Below, in pieces: positions 1-9,901 of a stretch of 64,000 nt of DNA. Below the pieces are notes generated by a model. The model worked only from the letters and a program-made list of their open reading frames with translations, was not told the DNA's origin and ran no database searches. The DNA is taken from positions 62,001 to 126,000 of the forward strand of contig NHNY01000014.1 of NCBI GenBank assembly GCA_002786065.1, read 5' to 3'. The first letter of the stretch is position 1, and every line of letters starts with the position of its first letter. Both the position numbers and the translations under genes were made by a program. This DNA comes from Microcyclospora pomicola (lineage: Eukaryota; Ascomycota; Dothideomycetes; Capnodiales).

Positions 1-817
1 AGTAGCTCTAAAAGTCCCAGAGTCCGTTCATGTAACGATTGGCAAGGATAATCTAAAAGACTACGTCGGACCGCCAGTCTTCACTGCGGACCGTCTATAC
101 GACGTTACGCCACCAGGAGTTGCGATGGGACTAGCCTGGACCCAAATGGGCGGTGCAGCTCTATACGTCGAGTCCATCTTGGAAACGGCATTGTCATATA
201 ACTCTCGCCCAGGATTTGAACGCACAGGCAACCTCAAAGCTGTCATGAAAGAAAGCACCCAGATAGCGTATTCGTTCGCCAAAGGACAACTTGCGCGCAT
301 GTATCCTGGCAACAAGTTCTTTGAGAAGGCACGGATACATCTTCACTGTCCAGAGGGAGCGGTACAGAAAGACGGCCCAAGTGCTGGTATCACTATGGCG
401 ACCTCCCTGCTCTCTCTGGCGCTCGACAAACCCTTGGACCCAACCATTGCTATGACAGGAGAATTAACAGTGACCGGAAAGGTGCTTCGTATTGGCGGCC
501 TCCGGGAAAAGACTGTTGCGGCAAGACGTGCAGGAGCTAGCATGGTGATTTTCCCCGCTGACAACCTGTCGGATTGGATAGAACTGCCTGAGGTAAATTT
601 GCACTATGATTGAGGGTTTATGCACGATTCATGCTAACGAATACTGTGACAGAATATCAAGGAGGGCATACAGGGGAAGCCCGTGAACTGGTACAAAGAC
701 GTTTTCGAGCTAGTCTTTCCCGACGTTGATGCCGAGCAGGCGAATGGATTGTGGAAGAAAGAGTTGCGCAAGCCTCCGAAGGAAGAGCGGGAGGATGAGG
801 ATGGGGAGGCCAACTGA
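1..817 (+). CDS. PIM1: Mitochondrial Lon protease, C-terminal part (5' end outside window)
   Basis: The reading frame is open from base 2, so the 5' part lies beyond the left edge. Exons are 2-592 and 653-817; the intron (593-652) has a GTAAAT donor and a GCTAAC branch site. What is visible is the Lon proteolytic domain. The catalytic serine is the AGT at 380-382 in the DGPSAG motif, and the dyad lysine is at 509-511 in REKTVAA. Lon is an ATP-dependent serine protease that degrades damaged matrix proteins. The protein ends EDGEAN with no SKL-type peroxisomal signal, and the NIKEGI..VNWYKDVFELVFP tail resembles mitochondrial Pim1, so I prefer the mitochondrial over the peroxisomal paralogue. 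Both catalytic residues are intact. Confidence 0.93.
593..652 (+). other. Intron of the Lon gene
   Basis: A 60-nt intron with a GT donor at 593, branch site gctaac at 632-637 and AG at 651-652. Removing it joins the LPE and NIKEG coding segments in frame. Confidence 0.88.
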
Positions 818-2503
818 TACAGCGCCTGTCTATGGCACACGCAAGCACACGAACGCCGCAAGGATCTCCTCATCTGCTTAGGGTTGAAGATGAGCGTAGG
901 CAAGATTTACCTCGTGGCAGCGATGAGCCACTAGAAGCGAGACGGCAATAGAGCATGAGCCGGGCACTAACTTAGATCATGTGCCCAGCGTTTGCGTATG
1001 TATAGCACATTGTTGGATAGGAGTTCCGTGGCACTCTCCACTCATGATGGCTCTGTAAATAGTTCAGGATCGACTAGCCACAGCCGCACGTGGGGTGCAT
1101 GTGTTTCATGCATGGTATCAAAGATTGCAGCCGCCGGGAACAGTCACATCAGTGTGCAATTGGATGATACATTTAAGACACTGCGGGTTCCGCTCGCCTT
1201 CCACCTGCCAGCCAGTTAATCTGAGATACAAATCTGAACAGTGAATGACAAGACGGAACACCGGCACAGCCAGTTAATCTGGAATAAAAATCTGAACAGC
1301 GAATGACAAGATGGAACACCGGCACAGCACATCGGCGACTCCACTTCATGGCCCTGCATCCAACGAGCTTGATATAGAAGAAGTCCTACAGAAATCGAAC
1401 AAAGCTTCACTGCCGTTACCCTCGATGCGACGTAATCGTAGCCATGCCAAAGTGTCTATACTCGGAAGCTGGATGGCTCTGCCGGACGCGGATCCATGAC
1501 GATCGCTCTGTTAAGTCCTTGCTGGTTCGGCAGGGCCGAGTCAATCCACAAATTTTCCCGATTAGGTGAGAAGTCATCATAACGCGTCTAGACACAGGCG
1601 AGCTAGAGTTTCATACAAACGAGTAACTAGACGCGAGAGCATGGCAAGGCCTCATCCGATTTGGCGGTTGCCGATCTCACCACGAGAATGCCTTCCGGCA
1701 CTGCAATAATCACGACCATTTGAGGCACATGTGGCTATGTTTGGGTGGCGACATTGTACGTATACATGCATGGGGCTGTGCCGTATCGGACGCACCGTAG
1801 TCCACTTTGCCGATCAGAGGGTCGCCCTAGCTGCGGCCACGTGCATGATATGCACAAGAGGTCTCCAATGATTCTGCCGGATCAAACAAGAGTCGAGGAT
1901 GTTTTCCGACAACGCAATCCCAATGTGTAGGGTGTAATATGTCCATGCAGACCAAGGACCTGGGCTCCGCCGTTGAATAGGGCCAAAACTGAACGTTACA
2001 TCAGCACTGAAGTGAGACTCACTTTGGCTTGGAAGTCCAGATGTCGTTGCTAGCGCCGGGTAGTAGCCGAAGGTTACTCCTTCGCTTGACGTCTGGCGTG
2101 GTATTGCGCTCTGACTCGCTGGCCTCACAGATTGTCCCGGAATTCTTACTATCATGGGTTTGTGGTGCCGTCTGCCAGATGCCATGTGAGGCCGAAGACA
2201 GTAATCATGAGATGGCTGATCTGGCGACAATCAAGGGACGAGATGGCTTGTCAAGCCGGCTATGCACCTTAGGCCGCGACTTGAAGGTTCAGGACTATAT
2301 CCCTCTCGTGCCATCGATGAGTATTGTACTTCGCTATAAGCATCTGTCATTCCTTTCATACGATTCCCCATGCGATTATAAGACAGCACACTTGTCGCCG
2401 ACTCACTTCATCTTTGATCTCTTACCAGAGCGCTGGGTCGATCTTTCGTGCAAGCTTCTTCACACTCCTTTCTTTGCGACATTGCTTAGCCAATTCTTTG
2501 ATA
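818..2503. other. Intergenic spacer, no gene recognised
   Basis: About 1.7 kb between the Lon stop and the zinc-finger start. Open frames of 61-203 codons occur here, but none has recognisable protein character and some run antisense to each other. It holds a two-copy 58-bp tandem duplication (separate entry). The right part probably contains the promoter and 5' UTR of the zinc-finger gene. Confidence 0.6.
1209..1326. repeat. Two-copy 58-bp tandem duplication
   Basis: The segment beginning cagccagttaatctg at 1209 recurs 58 bp later, at 1267. The two copies share the words aatctgaacag, gaatgacaaga and ggaacaccggcaca and differ at a handful of positions, mostly transitions. No coding frame explains it. 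It looks like a simple minisatellite-type duplication. Confidence 0.85.
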
Positions 2504-3589
2504 ATGTATTCTTTCGATCCCGATACGCTGGTCGTGCCGGACCGAGAGGCTCGCAGGACGAACCAGCAAGACACTACAGGACAGCAAAATGGAATGGAGA
2601 GTTTGATGTGGCAGGACTACACCACCTCCAGAACTTCTGATCCGATCTTGATCACACCTGTATGCTGTCCCAAAACCAGGTCTCAAGCATTACTGACTGT
2701 CAAGCCGCCGGATGCCTACAACCACAGTGGCTGGGACCATGCGGCATCGATCCCACCTTCATCGCCATATCGTATCCCGCTTGGAGCTAGCTTCCCATCA
2801 GGGGGCAACTCAACCTTCGACTCAAGCAGTTCGCATATTGCCAGTAACACGCAATCGTCTCAGCAGCAACCCCTTACGCAATCGCATTTCCCGAGCAGAG
2901 ACTACATGATGGCGCCATTTTCATGTGCCGAGACTTTTCAGTCCTTACCATGGGATGTCAAGTTGGGTGGGGTTCTGTATACACCCCCAGAACCAAGGTA
3001 TACCGGCTGGACATCGCCAGAGGGTACTGCCAATGCTGCTATCCCAGCCGCGAACCCTCAGGTCTTCGGTGACCCATACAACGTGCTCAGTACCCCCGCA
3101 AACCCGCTGCCGTTCTTGGGGCTTCCTACTCCACCCCCGACTGGATCGCGGCCCATATCTGTGCCAAGTGAACCTGGTTCACGCTCAGCCCAATATCTCC
3201 CGAACTCCGATGGAAGTCCTCGTCCATCCATGACTGGACATGCGCGTCACAGAAGCGATCCGCTCATCAAGTATTACTTCCCTATGTGTCATGTCTGCAC
3301 TTGCAATACGCTAATGTACGGCAGACAATACCCCGAGCGCCCCTTCCAATGCAAGGCCTGCAGCATACGCTTCACTTATTCGAAAGACCTCCGACGACAC
3401 TATACTACACGAAGTCATCGCGAGACAGCCGCCGCAATGGGGCTAGAGACCACGGAACTCGAGCACGATGATGGGGACCCTCCAGTCCAGTACTTCTGCC
3501 CCGAGAAACAATGCCGCTTCAATACCGACCCTATCCACCGGCTGGACAACTTCAATAGACACATGCGCACCCACAAGAACCATAGCTGA
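2504..3589 (+). CDS. C2H2-type zinc-finger protein, putative transcription factor
   Basis: A single-exon gene of 361 residues. The frame is open further upstream, to 2324, but I chose the ATG at 2504 (MYSFDPDTLV) because the residues before it look like translated UTR. The first 270 residues are rich in Ser, Pro, Thr and Gln and appear disordered. A C2H2 finger lies near residues 281-306 (FQCKACSIRFTYS..HYTTRSH) and follows an unusual CHVCTC cluster. A second, atypical finger (FCPEKQCRF..HMRTH) ends the protein. Paired C-terminal fingers behind a disordered region suggest a DNA-binding regulator in the nucleus, but I recognise no characterised orthologue or target. Confidence 0.75.
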   Translation: MYSFDPDTLVVPDREARRTNQQDTTGQQNGMESLMWQDYTTSRTSDPILITPVCCPKTRSQALLTVKPPDAYNHSGWDHAASIPPSSPYRIPLGASFPSGGNSTFDSSSSHIASNTQSSQQQPLTQSHFPSRDYMMAPFSCAETFQSLPWDVKLGGVLYTPPEPRYTGWTSPEGTANAAIPAANPQVFGDPYNVLSTPANPLPFLGLPTPPPTGSRPISVPSEPGSRSAQYLPNSDGSPRPSMTGHARHRSDPLIKYYFPMCHVCTCNTLMYGRQYPERPFQCKACSIRFTYSKDLRRHYTTRSHRETAAAMGLETTELEHDDGDPPVQYFCPEKQCRFNTDPIHRLDNFNRHMRTHKNHS

Positions 3590-4349
3590 CACGTGCTGAA
3601 CGTGAAGACTCGAGGTCGCGGCTCGGTCATCGACCTGACCAGAGCTGGGATCCGGAGGTCCCAACACAAGATTATAACAACAGAAGGCAGACTAGCTGTG
3701 CTTCGCATTCGCGGCTAGTCTGCCCGATCACAAAAGGCCCCGGGCCTTACACACATAGACCACTGGTGGTCTCTCACGACATCGAGCTATGGCTGTGCCA
3801 TAAACCAGTCGAAACCCTTATTTTCTGTATCCCTGCTTCCAGCTGGGGAGGAATTTCCTCTACACATCCAACGGTGTCCAATGACACTACAGTCTTTCTC
3901 AGCACGCACGTTCTTGGCGATTTTCACGATATTCATTGAGATAGTTCAGCATACTTGTTGGGATACGACTAAGCATGCTCGTATCGATCAATTGTGCATA
4001 TGGGAAGGTCATAACATGTATACAAGCACATATCTCTACATCTACACTCTTTCTCACACTCCACGTCTCCGCCTCGGAGTTGCTTCAGCTTGCGAATCGG
4101 AATGTAGGTCGTGGACGACTTTTGCTCTTCCCTGCTCAAGCACATGTGACCAATGTACCTTGCCCCCTATTGGTACATGGACGGCAGGCTGTTATACTTC
4201 ATCCGCCGAGCTGTTCGACGAAAGCTCGCTTCCAAGCTGACTGGGGCGATAACCAAATACGATACATTAACGTACATGTAAACGCCTGGGTGACAAATCT
4301 CTGTCATCACAGTGTTCGCCACTGTCTCGGCCGTGATTATCCATTACTA
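3590..4349. other. Convergent intergenic spacer
   Basis: About 760 bp between the stop codons of the converging zinc-finger and BTB genes. It should hold both 3' UTRs. I see no gene; the open frames on the plus strand are antisense shadows of the BTB gene. Confidence 0.55.
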
Positions 4350-5244
4350 TCATATATTGCTCATTCGTTGTCGTTTCCTCCCTGCCGCCGACGACGCCTC
4401 CGGCCGCTGACTGCGCTTCTCCTGCGCATCGAGCACCAAGCTCAGCACATCAAACGCAAACTGTGGGAACTCCAGACACATGCGCTGGAACTCCTGCTCG
4501 GCCTCGTGGCGCAGCACGTGCGAGCGCGTTGCCCAGAACTGCGCGACCGGCTTGCGGATGTGGTTGTCGTCGGCGGGCGTCTCCCGGTAGATAAAGCGCG
4601 CATATGCGATCTCGCCCTTGGCGGTCGATTGTGTGAGGTGGATCTTCTTGTGTGCGATTTGCGCGAGGGCCGGCATGGACCACTTCTTCGCCAAGGTGTA
4701 TACTCGCGCATGTCGCAGGAGAGCGCTGCCATCATCGTCGTTGCTTGGTGCGCTAGGGTCGTACTCCATGCTCGTGCTGTTTTTCAGGTTGGGGAAATAG
4801 TCGCCTTTGTAGAGGTATTCCAACACTGCGGCTGTTGCAGTCAGGTCTTCGTCGGCCAAGCGGATGACGCGTGATGCAGCATCGTCACCGAGCTTCTGAA
4901 TCTCGCTTTCGAAGTACGGAGATTGCGTAAGAAGAGCTTGATGTGCGTGAAGCGATGTCGATTCGCCGATTGCGCCGATTTCGAGGCTGACGATGGGAGA
5001 TCGTAGGTAGCTGGCGCGCAACAGCTGATCAGCGAATTGGTTTTCGAACGTTCAGAGCCCGAAGCGCAACATACTCGATGAAAGTAGTGACTTCTGGAAC
5101 GTCTGGCTCAATGTCTTCAAGGCCCGTGGGCTGATTGTCGTCGTCCAACCCGCCTGCGGCAGTCGCTTCGGCCTCAGCATCGCCCATGTCCTCGTCGCCC
5201 ATCTGCTCCGTCTCGTCCGTGATGATATCTTCCTGGTCGGCCAT
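4350..5244 (-). CDS. BTB/POZ domain protein
   Basis: Two exons, 5244-5075 and 5010-4350, encode 276 residues. The intron (5011-5074, 64 nt) has a GTATGT donor, a GCTGAT branch about 19 nt before the acceptor and a CCAG acceptor. Splicing it yields TFIDYLRSPIVSLEIG, a typical fungal BTB entry, and resolves an apparent frame break. The first 55 residues are very acidic (EDMGDAEAEATAAGG). The BTB fold follows at about residues 58-140 (LHAHQALLTQSPYF, VLEYLYKGDYFP), then a helical BACK-like region and a basic C-terminus (GRKRQRM) that could be a nuclear signal. BTB proteins often act as Cullin-3 adaptors or dimerise; the partner is unknown. Confidence 0.82.
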
Positions 5245-5643
5245 GATAGATGTGTGAGTTGTGTTTCGGTCCGTAAGACTGTGTCGCAGGCGAGGTATAG
5301 CTTTCTAGATGAACTCGTGGCCTGGTGGAGCTCATGGCTCACGAGTGGCTGGCGCAAACCCAATGGCGGTGCCACATCGCGCTAAGCCTGTTCCTGGGGA
5401 TTTCAAGTGTCCGTGCCCAGCACATAAATGGCTTCACGTCGTGCTCACATGCAGTAGTAACCACAAGCAATGAACCCACTCCTACAATGTCAAATGTCCC
5501 GACGTAGATTGCTTTGGATCCAAGTCCCACGCGTCAATTCAGAATCTGGAGCGTTGCTACGACGAATGAGGGCCTTGATGGGAGTGAAATGTCCAGGATT
5601 ATCGGAACAAGGCATTACATTGAGTCGTCATCAGCTTCTCCCA
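5245..5643. other. Spacer upstream of the BTB gene and downstream of ARG2
   Basis: About 400 bp holding the probable BTB promoter and the ARG2 3' UTR. No gene is recognised. Confidence 0.5.
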
Positions 5644-7593
5644 TTAATCCGGCCTCTTCGGGTCCAGCCAAGTTGGCTGCACATCTTTGCACGCCTGCGT
5701 GTAATCCTTCCACTTTTGCTTATCATCCACGACCCCTTCGCCCGTCCAGAACATTGTCCAATTCGTTTGTGGGATTTGCCAACTCCCGGCTGCACGCTCA
5801 AAGTACCATTTATTGACTGGATTGTCCTTTCTCGATCTCCAACATACGCCATTGGGGAAACATGAGCGGACCATAGCTTGGAAGACTATATCCGCGACTC
5901 CAGATGACCCCTGCGAGGACTGCAATACGGCGAATTTGTCCAGGTAAGGGACAAGGCGGGTAGGCGCTTCTGCGCCTTTGGGTTGCTCCCAGGTGAGAAT
6001 GGCGCCACCTTCGTAATCCCCCGCCACGATAATCCCAGCTACCCGACCTTGGATACGCTTGAGGTAAGCCGGTGCATCAAGCTTTCGTCGGAAGCTGTCC
6101 TCGATGAGATGCAGGAGACGCGGGAAATCGATGCGAGGGTCCTTCTCAAGGTCTAGAAACGTGTAGCCCGAAGTCGGTTGTGTCCAGCCCTGACCACCAT
6201 CAGTTGACGGGATCATAACAAGTGGCATACCCCGTTTGACGAGCGTTGCTGCGTTGGCCGGTCGAGATTGAGGTCCATCAGGAGATGTGAGTCGTGCTGT
6301 TGGCAGCGAGGATGACACTAGCGGCTTGTTGGTCAGGAGATTGTGAATCAAGGTGTTCTTTTGTCGACGTGTGCCAGCTGCGATGGTCGGCTGCTTCTGT
6401 AGTCTCGAAGCGCTGGCAGCTTCTTCCGGTGATATAATCAGAGCTGAAGATGATGAGGGCAAGATCTTTAGACAGCGCGCAAGTACGCTCAGATTCTCTC
6501 GGTGCTGCACATAGTTTGCGCCCGTGCTTGAGGTACGCTGATACTCTGACAGCTCGTCTGTGATACTCTGAACTTCTTGCTCGATATTGATGAACACATG
6601 AGCGCCATCGTTACGATCCTTACTAGGAATGCCGCCCGCTTGGTCGAGAAGAATGATCCTGTCCACGGCTGTTGGAACGTCTTTGGTGGTGGTGGAAATG
6701 ACGCCGTGATTCGATCCAAGATGAGTCGTTAGTGCTTCCATGACATCTCCTATCTCTGCAGACACAAGCTTGCCTGCTGTTGTGTACACAAAGGATGGCA
6801 TGACCGGAATCATGGATCTCTGCAATGGATCATCAATGAGCTTGGCTACACCTACTCGTACTGACGACTTGAGGTGTTGTTGATCGATTTCTTGGTCGCA
6901 TTCGAGTGCCAGGTCAACAATCCGGCCACCATAAGGGCTATGGCTTGCAATGGCACGGCAAATCCGTTCAGCTTGTTCGTGATACAGAGTTCTCAACGCT
7001 ATCACGTTGTCCGGATCAGAAGTGCTAGACTCTCGAACATCAAGGACCAGTGCAATACGCATATCCAGCTTCACAAGCTGGGATAACGTCAAGGTCAGAC
7101 CATCCATCGTCGCCTCGTCTAACATCTGCGGCTGGCGCAAGCACACCAGCGCCACGCGAAGTGCTGTAGCTGGCAACGGCATAGATCGCTCTGCTTCTCT
7201 GGTGAATTGTGGGCTCTCAGAAATGGCTCTCCCTGGTGCATAGAGACTGCCTAGATTGACACCCATCCTCTCAAGCCGGTCTTGGTCCTTACGCGAACGG
7301 GCATTGCATTCTCGCTGATAGGCAGACAACTGAGGCTTGTTTGATCCCTTATGACCAGACTTGAACCGAGAGAGATACTGCTTGGCATCCCGTTTGGTGG
7401 CATTGGCGTGTAGGACGTTCATGAACAGTTCTCGTTGTGTAGCTGGATCCTCAGGTCTGGCTGGTTTGCCATTGCCGTTGGCAACCAAGCTGGGTGAAGT
7501 GTTATGATTGGAGTACAGTCGTACACTACCACATTTCGACTTAAGAGCCCCGATCACGTTGGCCTTTCCAGATGCCAACGTAGAGGTAGTCAT
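5644..7593 (-). CDS. ARG2: Amino-acid N-acetyltransferase (N-acetylglutamate synthase), mitochondrial
   Basis: A single-exon gene of 649 residues, about the usual length for fungal N-acetylglutamate synthase. The enzyme makes N-acetylglutamate from glutamate and acetyl-CoA in mitochondria, the first step of ornithine and arginine synthesis. The N-terminus is low in acid residues and carries Arg, Lys and Ser, as expected for a matrix-targeting presequence. An amino-acid-kinase-like region covers about residues 130-350 (LYAPGRAISESPQFTREAE; RIILLDQAGGIPS). The C-terminal NAT domain (about 470-640) contains YLDKFAVLQSSQGSSGVADI, CFPNGVCWRSR and NKWYFERAAGSW. The name follows yeast; it is not Neurospora arg-2, which is a carbamoyl-phosphate synthetase subunit. 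It sits head to head with SME1. Confidence 0.95.
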   Translation of the reverse strand: MTTSTLASGKANVIGALKSKCGSVRLYSNHNTSPSLVANGNGKPARPEDPATQRELFMNVLHANATKRDAKQYLSRFKSGHKGSNKPQLSAYQRECNARSRKDQDRLERMGVNLGSLYAPGRAISESPQFTREAERSMPLPATALRVALVCLRQPQMLDEATMDGLTLTLSQLVKLDMRIALVLDVRESSTSDPDNVIALRTLYHEQAERICRAIASHSPYGGRIVDLALECDQEIDQQHLKSSVRVGVAKLIDDPLQRSMIPVMPSFVYTTAGKLVSAEIGDVMEALTTHLGSNHGVISTTTKDVPTAVDRIILLDQAGGIPSKDRNDGAHVFINIEQEVQSITDELSEYQRTSSTGANYVQHRENLSVLARCLKILPSSSSALIISPEEAASASRLQKQPTIAAGTRRQKNTLIHNLLTNKPLVSSSLPTARLTSPDGPQSRPANAATLVKRGMPLVMIPSTDGGQGWTQPTSGYTFLDLEKDPRIDFPRLLHLIEDSFRRKLDAPAYLKRIQGRVAGIIVAGDYEGGAILTWEQPKGAEAPTRLVPYLDKFAVLQSSQGSSGVADIVFQAMVRSCFPNGVCWRSRKDNPVNKWYFERAAGSWQIPQTNWTMFWTGEGVVDDKQKWKDYTQACKDVQPTWLDPKRPD

Positions 7594-8046
7594 TGTCCAT
7601 CATATCAAGGTAGCGGTGTAGAACGAGCGGGATCTGTTAACCAATATAGAAATGAGATGTCTTGATAACACTCATCCCGCACCGTACCAAGTACACGAGG
7701 GGAGACAACACCTTCGAACAATTCAATTTTATAACTCCTAAGCGTAATTCAAAAGGATCAATTGGAAGAAGTCGAGCGAAAAAGAACATTCACAGAGATG
7801 TAGTGTCACGTGCGAGTCAGCTATCGCGTGCATTCTTCCGCATACAGCCTCGACTCACCGCCCGACCACATGTGTAGAGTACTAATTCTGCCGCTACCTT
7901 ATTCGCGATCGAGCACGAACGACCTACAGCACACAGAAAGCGACACGAGGACTTACATTCGAGCTACGCCTACATCTGCCTCGATTTGAGATACACCTGG
8001 AACGCCATCTGCATCCCGACCCTCTAGTACTTCTCTCACAGCAGCC
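7594..8046. other. Divergent promoter region, ARG2 / SME1
   Basis: About 450 bp between two oppositely directed start codons. It must hold the promoters and 5' UTRs of both genes. I could not pick out a convincing named regulatory site. Confidence 0.5.
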
Positions 8047-8461
8047 ATGTCCGGACGACCAGGCGGCGGAGGTGGTCGCAAAGTGCTTCTTCCACCCATC
8101 AACTTCATCTTCAAGCTCCTACAACAGCACAGCACCGTACAGATCTGGCTCTACGAGCAGCTCGGCATTCGCATTGAAGGCAAAATCAGAGGGTTCGATG
8201 AGTTCATGAATTTGGTGGTGGATGATGCTGTGGAGGTGAAGCAACCGGGCAAGGACGGAAGGGTGACACTTCTTGAGGGCGAGGTTGAGAGAAGAGAGCT
8301 GGGTAAGCGACTTGCGGCACATGCCTCTAATGCATCCTTTCTGCAACGGCAAGCGTGTGGGTTAAGAAAGTGATTGGTACATATGCTGACTCGACCGATG
8401 TGTCGTAGGACAAATCCTGCTCAAAGGCGACAACGTGAGCTTGATCCAGGCGCTGAATTGA
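8047..8461 (+). CDS. SME1: Small nuclear ribonucleoprotein E (SmE)
   Basis: Exons 8047-8302 and 8409-8461 encode 102 residues. The intron (8303-8408) has a GTAAGC donor, a GCTGAC branch and a GTAG acceptor; splicing gives RRELGQILLKGDNVSLIQALN, the expected SmE ending. The Sm1 motif is at about residues 35-65 (IWLYEQLGIRIEGKIRGFDEFMNLVVDDA) and Sm2 is in the second exon (ILLKGDNV). SmE is one of seven Sm proteins that form the ring around U1, U2, U4 and U5 snRNAs. The N-terminal glycine-rich MSGRPGGGGGR stretch makes it slightly longer than the roughly 92-residue human form. Confidence 0.95.
8303..8408 (+). other. Intron of SME1
   Basis: A 106-nt intron splitting a glycine codon (phase 1). 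The branch gctgac lies just before the cgtag acceptor. Confidence 0.9.
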
Positions 8462-8719
8462 TGCAGCGTAAGCAAGCTGGTGTACGTCAACAGTTATGGC
8501 GGGACACTTGACCTGAAGCAACTCGTATACGAGTATGCGTGCCTGGATCGGGTCGCAATCCTAGCAGCGCCGTGTCTGCGATGCGAAAGAACGACGGAGT
8601 ATCAAAGGCACGAGATAAGGCCTCGCACCTAAACTTTATGGCTGGCAGCGGAGGCGCACGGAAAGGAGGCTACGATCAAACATGTAAGACTGCCCAATGA
8701 TATCTGTTCGAATCCACCG

Positions 8720-9575
8720 TCATGTACTCATTCTCCGATCTTGTGAAGGCTGCAAAAGCTGCCCCTCTCCGGTCACTACGACGTCGACCTTCCAATCCCA
8801 GCTCTCCATCGAGATGCGGCCAGGCGACAAGAGCTGTTCCGCAAGGCAAAGACCAGCTGCAGGACCATTAGAGCATGAAACGAGCACAGAACAGTAGCGC
8901 AGACTCACCAAGAAACGGTTTGGGTCTTCTACCATCTATGATAAACCGTGACAAGAAATCATCGTAGAACCCAGCTCCGTGACCAATCCTGTTCATCTCT
9001 CGATCAAATGCTACGCCTGGCACGACAACAAGGTCAAGCCCACCGATACCCACTTGAGGCTCCGAAGTGACCGACAATCCCTTGCCCCCATCGGCGTTCT
9101 CGCGTCCTTCAATACTGCCGCGAGGGAGAAAGGGTATTCCCCAAGAATCGCGTTCAAGGGCCTGGAATTCTGCAACAGAGCCAAGCCCCAGCATGCTCAT
9201 CATCTTTCGTTTCCTCCTGGGCTCGCCGTCGGAAGTCGAGGTAGCAGGAATCGTATGAATGAACGGGATGAACACTTTCTTGCCCTTCTCAAGCGCATCT
9301 GTCACAATACGGTCTGTTCGAGCTTCACCTGATGGCATGGACAGATAGACACTGATCCGCGATGCCTCTTTATATTGTGGCAAAGCTAAGACCGCATCTT
9401 GCGCCCTTTCTGACTGAAACGCCACTTCATCCTCGTCCAATCCTGCGAGTGTAGACTTGATTTCCTCGCGCAGAGCTTTCTTCGCCGCCGTTGTCATGTT
9501 GTGCTTGCGTATTGCCTGGAGCGGTATTCTGTTACGAGCGAGCTTACGGCTGAATGAGGCGGCCCATGTTTGCAT
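8720..9575 (-). CDS. FAU1: 5-formyltetrahydrofolate cyclo-ligase
   Basis: Exons 9575-8909 and 8856-8720 encode 267 residues. If translation starts at the second ATG (9497, MTTAAKKALREE), the protein is 241 residues, closer to the family's usual size; the extra N-terminus (MQTWAASFSRKLARNRIPL) is basic and could be a mitochondrial presequence. The intron (8857-8908) has a GTGAGT donor and joins RRPKPFL to AGLCLAEQLL. The enzyme converts 5-formyl-THF to 5,10-methenyl-THF using ATP. Diagnostic segments are VFIPFI, LDLVVVPGVAFD, RIGHGAGFYDDFL (the nucleotide and folate site) and the ending DWKVDVVVTGEGQLL. It is divergent from ROT1. Confidence 0.93.
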
Positions 9576-9901
9576 CCGTCAAGCGTATGAGGTTTGAGAT
9601 GTCAATCGTAGTAAGGAGATCCAAACCCAGTTGATATAGGTGGAATCGTGCCACTCTTCGAGCCTGCACTGAAGCAACAAGAAAAGTCGTGGCGTTGGGT
9701 GCTTCTGCGCCTGGAATAGCTAAGGTTCGCTAGTGCCGATGATTACGTTGTGCGCGCGCCTTCCAGGGACGACGACCATCTATCCTCACTCAAGAATCCT
9801 TTGACGAATTCACGCCTGCGCATTCCTCCGACTTCTCGACCTTTACCTTGATATCATCTGCGACTGGCTGATTCAAGCGTTCACCCCCATCGACCGCGAC
9901 C
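9576..9901. other. Divergent promoter region, FAU1 / ROT1
   Basis: About 326 bp between two oppositely oriented start codons. No gene and no clear named site were seen. Confidence 0.5.

Noticed and set aside
5022-5060. Apparent frame break in the BTB gene
   Set aside because: A normal 64-nt intron (5011-5074) with a GTATGT donor and good branch site explains it; the gene is intact.
8700-8725. GTTCGAATCC word resembling a tRNA T-loop
   Set aside because: It lies at the FAU1 stop codon, and no acceptor, D or anticodon arms can be built around it.
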